From positions 1 to 34,146 of the forward strand of contig JAEUJY010000004.1 of the NCBI GenBank assembly GCA_016794525.1: 34,146 nucleotides of DNA, read 5' to 3'. Origin of the DNA: Myxococcales bacterium (GTDB lineage: Bacteria; Myxococcota_A; Polyangia; Haliangiales; Haliangiaceae). How positions within the stretch are numbered: position 1 is the stretch's first letter; every line of letters begins with the position of its first letter. The notes beneath the pieces are model-generated. The model was not told where the DNA came from and did no database searches. It saw only the letters and a list, made by a program, of their open reading frames with translations. A program made the translations under genes and the position numbers. Shown piece by piece: positions 30,102 to 34,146 of the stretch.

Positions 30102-31000
30102 TGGCGATCTGGTCCTCGAGCTACCCGACGTTCCCGCTCGACGGCGCGGTGGTGCTGATCACCGGCGGCGGCCGCGGCATCGGCCGCGCCACCGGCCACG
30201 CGTTCGCGCGGGCCGGCGCCCAGGTGTGGCTGGGCGACCGCGACGAGCTCGCGGTCACCTCCGCCGCTGCCGAGATCGGGCGCGGCGCGCGCGGGCGCTA
30301 CCTCGACGTCACCGACCGCGCCTCGTTCGCCGCCTTCGTCGAGGCCGCCACCGCGGCCCACGGCCGCGTCGACGTGCTGGTCAACAACGCCGGCGTCATG
30401 CCGCTGGGCGCGTTCGTCGAGCAGCCCGACGCGATCGGCCGGCTGACGCTCGAGGTCAACCTGTGGGGCCTGGTCCACGGCATGCGCCTGGTGCTGCCGA
30501 CGATGCAGGCGCGCGGCCGGGGTCACGTCGTCAACGTCGCGTCGATGGCCGGCAAGATCGCCATCCCCGGCATGGCGATCTACAACGCCAGCAAGTTCGC
30601 CGCGGTCGGCCTGTCGGCGGCGGTGCGTCGCGAGGTGGCTCCGCACGGCGTCAGCGTCAGCGCGGTCCTGCCGTCGGCGGTGCGCACCGAGCTCGCGGCC
30701 GGCGTGCCGCTCGGCGGCGGCATGCCCACCGTCGACGCGGTCGACGTGGCGGCGGCGATCGTCGCCAGCTGCCGCACCCGCAAGGCGATGATCCCGGTGC
30801 CCGGCTTCCTCGGCGCCTGGGACCTGCTCGACGCGGTCGTGCCCGAGCGGCTGATGGCGTTCGGCCGCTCGCTGATCGGCGAGCGGCGCGCGCTGACCTC
30901 GATCGATCACCAGGCGCGCGACGGCTACGCCGCGCGGGTCGCCTCGCAGGCCGAGGCCCACGCCGGCGTGCCGGCCGCGGGGCGCCGCGCGCCTGGATAG
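30101..31000 (+). CDS. Short-chain dehydrogenase/reductase (classical SDR)
   Basis: The 299-aa product carries TGGGRGIG (21-28, cofactor loop), NNAG (95-98), the catalytic Ser148 in NVASMAG, and YNASK with Tyr161 and Lys165. GDRDE after the second strand has an Asp, which would favour NAD over NADP, with moderate certainty. A C-terminal extension from about 230 contains a hydrophobic segment (PGFLGAWDLLDAVVPERLM), as in SDRs that associate with membranes. The ATG at 30101 shares a base with the monooxygenase stop. It likely oxidises an alcohol to the ketone used by the monooxygenase, or reduces a product; the direction cannot be read from sequence. Confidence 0.93.
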   Translation: MAIWSSSYPTFPLDGAVVLITGGGRGIGRATGHAFARAGAQVWLGDRDELAVTSAAAEIGRGARGRYLDVTDRASFAAFVEAATAAHGRVDVLVNNAGVMPLGAFVEQPDAIGRLTLEVNLWGLVHGMRLVLPTMQARGRGHVVNVASMAGKIAIPGMAIYNASKFAAVGLSAAVRREVAPHGVSVSAVLPSAVRTELAAGVPLGGGMPTVDAVDVAAAIVASCRTRKAMIPVPGFLGAWDLLDAVVPERLMAFGRSLIGERRALTSIDHQARDGYAARVASQAEAHAGVPAAGRRAPG

Positions 31001-31037
31001 CGTCCGCGGCCGCGCGGAGATGGGCTACCGTTCCGAC

Positions 31038-32594
31038 ATGCGGCACGTCAACGCGGCGCTCGTGGTCCTGATCATCGGCGGGTGCGGCAAGGGATCGGAG
31101 CGCGCACAGCCCGCACCGTCCACGGCCGCCAGCGCTGCGGCACCCACGCAGCCGCCACGCCGGCCCGAGGTGCCTGCCACGGTGGCGCTGCCGCAGGTCG
31201 GTCGTGGCGCGTTCCTCGACGCGGTGCCCGCCGGGCCGCTCGTCGTCGCGGGTGACACGGAGATCGTGCTCGAGGGCAGCTCCCTGGTGCCGCTCCGCAA
31301 CGGTGCGGTGCCAGCGAGCGAGCTGGCTGGGACCGCGACCGACCTCCGCCTCCCGAAGGTCGTCGCCTGGGCCGCGGCGTGGCACCAGCTGCCGATCGCG
31401 CGCGACGCGGTGGTGTCCCTCGCGGTGAAGCCGTCGCATCCGGCCGCGGTCGCGCTGCAGGTGATCGCGTCGTTCGCGCCGTCCGAGCAGCGCGAGTTCG
31501 CGCTGCTGGCGCGTGGCTCTGAGGGCGTCGGCGCGCTGCCGGTGCGACTGCCCGCCGCCGCGGCGCCGAGCGCGCCGGCGCCGGCTGAGCCGCCGGTCGA
31601 CATGGTGCTGTCGTTCGCGGGACCGGACCTGCTCGTGTGGTCGCTGTCCGGACAAGAGGGCACGCTGGCTGCGCCGCGCGCCGTGCTGCCGGTCGACGCC
31701 GACGGCGCGTGGGTCGAGCGGGTGCGCGAGGTGCTCGGCGCGGTGGTGCAGCGCCGCTGGGCCGGGCGCGCGCGGCCCGTCGACCAGACCGCGATCGTGA
31801 TCATGGTCGACCCGCCGAGCACGGCCGGGGCGCTGGTCGCGGCGATCGCGGCGGTGCGCAGCGACGCCACCGGTCGGCCGCTGTTCCCCGACGTTCGCTT
31901 GTCGCTGGGCTTCGCCCCGGTCGCCAAGCCCGCGGCCGCGACCGCGCCTCCGGCGGTCGCGCACGACGACACCATCCTCACCCAGCTCACCGACGACGAG
32001 GCGGCGCGGTTCGCGCAAGCGCTGCTGGCGTCGAGCGACGACGACATGGGCGCCGGGGACATGGCGCGGCGGCGCCCGGGGAGCGATCTCGGCAGCCAGA
32101 TCGACGACGTCCGCGCCGCCGGGGCCGCGGTCGCGGTCGGTGGCGGCACCCGCCAGGGGACCAGCGACGGCGGTCGCGGCGATGGCGATCCGCGCGTCGG
32201 AGGCGGCACGATGCGGCCGGGCGGCGACGGCCCCGCCCCGGCGGCCGGTCCGGTTCCGGGCATCACGATCACCAGCAAGGCCCAGGTCACCGACACCTCG
32301 CTGAGCACCGACGAGGTGCTGCGGAAGCTGACCGCCGTGTACATGAGCGGGCTCAAGCGCTGCTACGGCGAGGCGCTCAAGCTCGATCCCCAGCAGCGCG
32401 GCGCCGTCACGCTCGCCTTCACGCTCAACGAGACGGGGCGCGTCACCGACGCCAAGGTGGGCGCGATGACGCCCGCGCTGACGGCGTGCATCGAGGGGGC
32501 GGCGGCGAACTGGCGCTTCCCGGTGCCACGCGACGGTGACGGTGAACCCGCCGCGGCAGAGTTCAAGCTGGGCCTCGGGCTGGCGCCGCGCTGA
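31038..32594 (+). CDS. Lipoprotein with AgmX/PglI-type C-terminal domain
   Basis: The 518-aa product starts MRHVNAALVVLIIGGCGKG, a lipoprotein signal with Cys16. An N-terminal domain, to about 300, has strands such as AIVIMVDPPSTAGALVAAI and no recognised family. A Gly/Asp/Arg-rich linker leads to the C-terminal domain at about 420-518 (YMSGLKRCYGEALKLDPQQRG, VTLAFTLNETGRVTDAKV, LTACIEGAAANWRFPVP), with its conserved Cys pair. That domain is the TonB-like module found in AgmX/PglI proteins of Myxococcus gliding and envelope systems. It is likely periplasmic and membrane-anchored; the partner is unknown. ATG 31038 is chosen over an in-frame ATG at 31020 because it begins the signal peptide. 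Confidence 0.8.
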   Translation: MRHVNAALVVLIIGGCGKGSERAQPAPSTAASAAAPTQPPRRPEVPATVALPQVGRGAFLDAVPAGPLVVAGDTEIVLEGSSLVPLRNGAVPASELAGTATDLRLPKVVAWAAAWHQLPIARDAVVSLAVKPSHPAAVALQVIASFAPSEQREFALLARGSEGVGALPVRLPAAAAPSAPAPAEPPVDMVLSFAGPDLLVWSLSGQEGTLAAPRAVLPVDADGAWVERVREVLGAVVQRRWAGRARPVDQTAIVIMVDPPSTAGALVAAIAAVRSDATGRPLFPDVRLSLGFAPVAKPAAATAPPAVAHDDTILTQLTDDEAARFAQALLASSDDDMGAGDMARRRPGSDLGSQIDDVRAAGAAVAVGGGTRQGTSDGGRGDGDPRVGGGTMRPGGDGPAPAAGPVPGITITSKAQVTDTSLSTDEVLRKLTAVYMSGLKRCYGEALKLDPQQRGAVTLAFTLNETGRVTDAKVGAMTPALTACIEGAAANWRFPVPRDGDGEPAAAEFKLGLGLAPR

Positions 32595-32639
32595 CTCGCC
32601 GCGCTGGCGTCCGCGCCGGGTTGGCGGCACGCTGCCGCG

Positions 32640-33014
32640 ATGGGCTCCAACCACGCGGGCGCGGTCGCCCTGGCCGACAAGTTCGCCACCTTCGACGCCG
32701 CGTTCGCGCCGCGGCGGGTGGCGCACGTCAACGACTTCGTCGTGAAGATCATCAAGGTGCGCGGCGCGTTCGTGTGGCACCGCCACGCCGACACCGACGA
32801 GCTGTTCCTGGTGCACCGCGGCGAGATGGTGGTGCGCTACCGCGACCGCGACGTCGCCTTGACCGCCGGCCAGCTGCACGTCGTGCCGCGCGGTGTCGAG
32901 CACATGACGCTGGCCGACGACACCTGCGAGGTGCTGGTGTTCGAGCCCGACGACACGGTCAACACCGGCGACGCCGGCGGCGCGCTCACCGCCCACGCCG
33001 AGCCGTTCGTGTGA
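32640..33014 (+). CDS. Cupin domain protein
   Basis: The 124-aa product is a single small cupin barrel. Motif 1 is WHRHADTDELFLVHRGEMVVRY, giving His47, His49 and Glu54 as metal ligands, and motif 2 is LTAGQLHVVPRGVEHM, with His88 as the fourth ligand. Such proteins include isomerases and dioxygenases as well as binding proteins, so the reaction cannot be named. The length is typical. It lies 45 bases downstream of the AgmX/PglI lipoprotein gene and ends four bases from the stop of a convergent lipoprotein gene. No signal peptide is present, so it is cytoplasmic. Confidence 0.9.
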   Translation: MGSNHAGAVALADKFATFDAAFAPRRVAHVNDFVVKIIKVRGAFVWHRHADTDELFLVHRGEMVVRYRDRDVALTAGQLHVVPRGVEHMTLADDTCEVLVFEPDDTVNTGDAGGALTAHAEPFV

Positions 33015-33018
33015 TCGG

Positions 33019-33885
33019 TCAGCCGCAGGCGCCGCGCGTGGTCTGGCGGTCGCGGTAGCAGAACGTCTCGACCCGCGTCTCGTCACCGCCGAGCTCGGGC
33101 TGGGCGGCGAAGGTGACGGTGCACGGCGTGCTCGCCGGCGGCACCTGCTGGTGCAGCTTGATCTGGCCGGCGTGGAACGCCTCGCCGCCGCGGAGCCCGC
33201 CGGCCTCGTTGTGGCTGGTGTCGTCGGTGGCGCCGTCGGCGCACGCGATCGTGACGTGCATCCAGCCCGCGGGCGGCTGATCGCGGTGGGCCTGCACGGT
33301 GTAGCGCAGCACGAGGTGCTCGCCGTTGAGGTACACGCCGTCGGGATCGGGGGCGACGTGCTCGACGGTCAGCTCGGGCACCGACCAGCCGCCGCCGGTG
33401 CCGTCGCCGGCGACGACGTTGGGCGGGCAGCGCCCGTCGACCGGCGCCTGGCCCAGCCGCGCGCACACCTCGTACAGCGGGCGCGGCGCGCCGCGGTAGC
33501 CCTCGTGCTCGGTGATGCGCAGCTCGCACATCGACGGCTTGGCCGGCAGCTCGGAGAGGATGAACGGCGTGCTCTCCTGCCAGCCGGGGCGTTCACCGCG
33601 CAGCCGCGGTCGCATCGCCGGGTACTCCGGCTCGTCGTTCACGAGGCGCAGCGCGCCGACCTGACACGCCGCGCGCACCTGCAGGTGCGTCTCGTCGCCG
33701 TCCTTGGGCGCCGTGTAGCGGTAGCGCGCCTCGAGGTACCACTCGACCTTGCCGTGGTCGTCGCGCGAACGCACCGCGACCCGCAGCCCGCCGCCGCCGC
33801 CCGCGCCGCTGCCGCCGTCGCCACCACCGCCGCCACACGCGGCGAGCATCCCCAGTCCGAGCGTGGCGAGCGGCGCGCGACGCAT
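33019..33885 (-). CDS. Uncharacterised lipoprotein downstream of leuS
   Basis: The 288-aa product has a lipoprotein signal, MRRAPLATLGLGMLAACGGG, with Cys17 and a poly-Gly linker. The mature part is beta-rich and contains evenly spread Cys residues (AACQVG, MCELRI, VCARLG, RCPPN, IACADG, PCTVTF, FCYRD, GACG) that could form four disulfides. No family was recognised. Its ATG overlaps the leuS stop (ATGA), so it is co-translated with leucyl-tRNA synthetase. In many proteobacteria the gene after leuS is lptE, but this protein is longer and shows no LptE-like pattern. Confidence 0.75.
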   Translation of the reverse strand: MRRAPLATLGLGMLAACGGGGGDGGSGAGGGGGLRVAVRSRDDHGKVEWYLEARYRYTAPKDGDETHLQVRAACQVGALRLVNDEPEYPAMRPRLRGERPGWQESTPFILSELPAKPSMCELRITEHEGYRGAPRPLYEVCARLGQAPVDGRCPPNVVAGDGTGGGWSVPELTVEHVAPDPDGVYLNGEHLVLRYTVQAHRDQPPAGWMHVTIACADGATDDTSHNEAGGLRGGEAFHAGQIKLHQQVPPASTPCTVTFAAQPELGGDETRVETFCYRDRQTTRGACG

Positions 33886-34146
33886 CAGACGACCAGGTTG
33901 ACCAGGCGGCCCTTGACGTAGACCTCGCGCTTGATGGGCTTGCCGGCGAGGTGCTCGGCGACCTTGGGGTCGGCCTTGGCGGCGGCGAGGATGTCCGCCT
34001 CGGCCGCGTCGGCGGGGACCTCGATGGTGCCGCGGAGCTTGCCCTGGACCTGGACGGCGATGGTCAGCGTGTCGCGCTTGAGCTTGGTCTCGTCGAAGGC
34101 GGGCCAGGGGGCGTAGGCGATCGAGGTGGTGTGGCCGAGGCGGCGC
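33885..34146 (-). CDS. leuS: Leucyl-tRNA synthetase, C-terminal end (partial)
   Basis: The last 86 codons of leuS run off the right edge. The translation contains HTTSIAYAPWPAFDETKL and LTIAVQVQGKLRGTIEVPAD, the anticodon-binding/C-terminal region typical of LeuRS. It ends VAEHLAGKPIKREVYVKG then RLVNLVV, closely matching the known LeuRS tail. LeuRS charges tRNA-Leu in the cytoplasm. The TGA overlaps the ATG of the lipoprotein gene, so the two are coupled. The rest, including the HIGH and KMSKS motifs, lies outside the window. Confidence 0.95.
   Translation of the reverse strand, partial: RRLGHTTSIAYAPWPAFDETKLKRDTLTIAVQVQGKLRGTIEVPADAAEADILAAAKADPKVAEHLAGKPIKREVYVKGRLVNLVV

Noticed and set aside
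33019-33885. LptE at the position after leuS
   Set aside because: The protein is much longer than LptE, Cys-rich, and shows no LptE-like pattern.
1-34146. tRNA genes, rRNA, CRISPR arrays, insertion sequences, att sites
   Set aside because: No T-loop GGTTCGA-type pattern with matching stems, no regularly spaced repeats with spacers, and no transposase or integrase motifs were found on either strand.

Overview
This is a very GC-rich window (about 70% or more by eye, with strongly GC-ending codons). It reads as a chromosome segment of a myxobacterium-like member of the Myxococcota, possibly of the Haliangium/Kofleriaceae kind. The grounds are the many short-signal lipoproteins with a lipobox followed by Gly/Asp/Ala/Pro-rich linkers, an AgmX/PglI-type C-terminal domain, Cys-rich secreted proteins and a DUF222-style HNH protein. 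The placement is inferred from gene style only. No rRNA, tRNA, CRISPR, insertion sequence or phage gene was seen.

Layout. 1-865: 3' part of an HNH endonuclease gene (+). 918-9803: seven minus-strand genes with overlapping or near-touching ends, in transcription order GlgA glycogen synthase, ATP-grasp ligase, a type-1 GATase/S51-like protein lacking the nucleophile, Fes-like esterase, second ATP-grasp ligase, second esterase, and a GCS2 glutamate-cysteine-ligase-like enzyme fused to two CBS domains. This operon looks like a pathway that builds and hydrolyses an amide- or ester-linked compound; its product is unknown and it is the most interesting part of the window. 9859-10761: N-formylglutamate amidohydrolase family (-). 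About 10,762-11,763: a patch with lower GC and less biased codons, holding a hexamer repeat, a gene-end remnant and two small orphan genes. 11764-15597: HrpA helicase (-), divergent from an exported beta-rich protein (15679-17286).

17294-24430 is a run of envelope and accessory genes: two uncharacterised lipoproteins, a Cys-rich lipoprotein with a GH99/WbsX-like barrel, a small minus-strand group (macro domain, zinc-ribbon membrane protein, NTF2-like), a GH18-like lipoprotein, and a DUF938 methyltransferase. 24554-26944 is a YCII/DGPF protein plus ECF42-type sigma factor module followed closely by a DppA-like M55 peptidase; a TGTCGA element upstream fits an ECF42-type promoter. 26946-31000 is a TetR regulator divergent from a patatin-FMO/Baeyer-Villiger monooxygenase-SDR operon, with inverted repeats over the patatin start. 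31038-34146 holds an AgmX/PglI-domain lipoprotein, a cupin, a lipoprotein and the 3' end of leuS (-).

Within operons most junctions are ATGA, GTGA or TGATG overlaps, and convergent genes often end within a few bases of each other. One convergent pair shares a 25-nt inverted repeat containing both stop codons.
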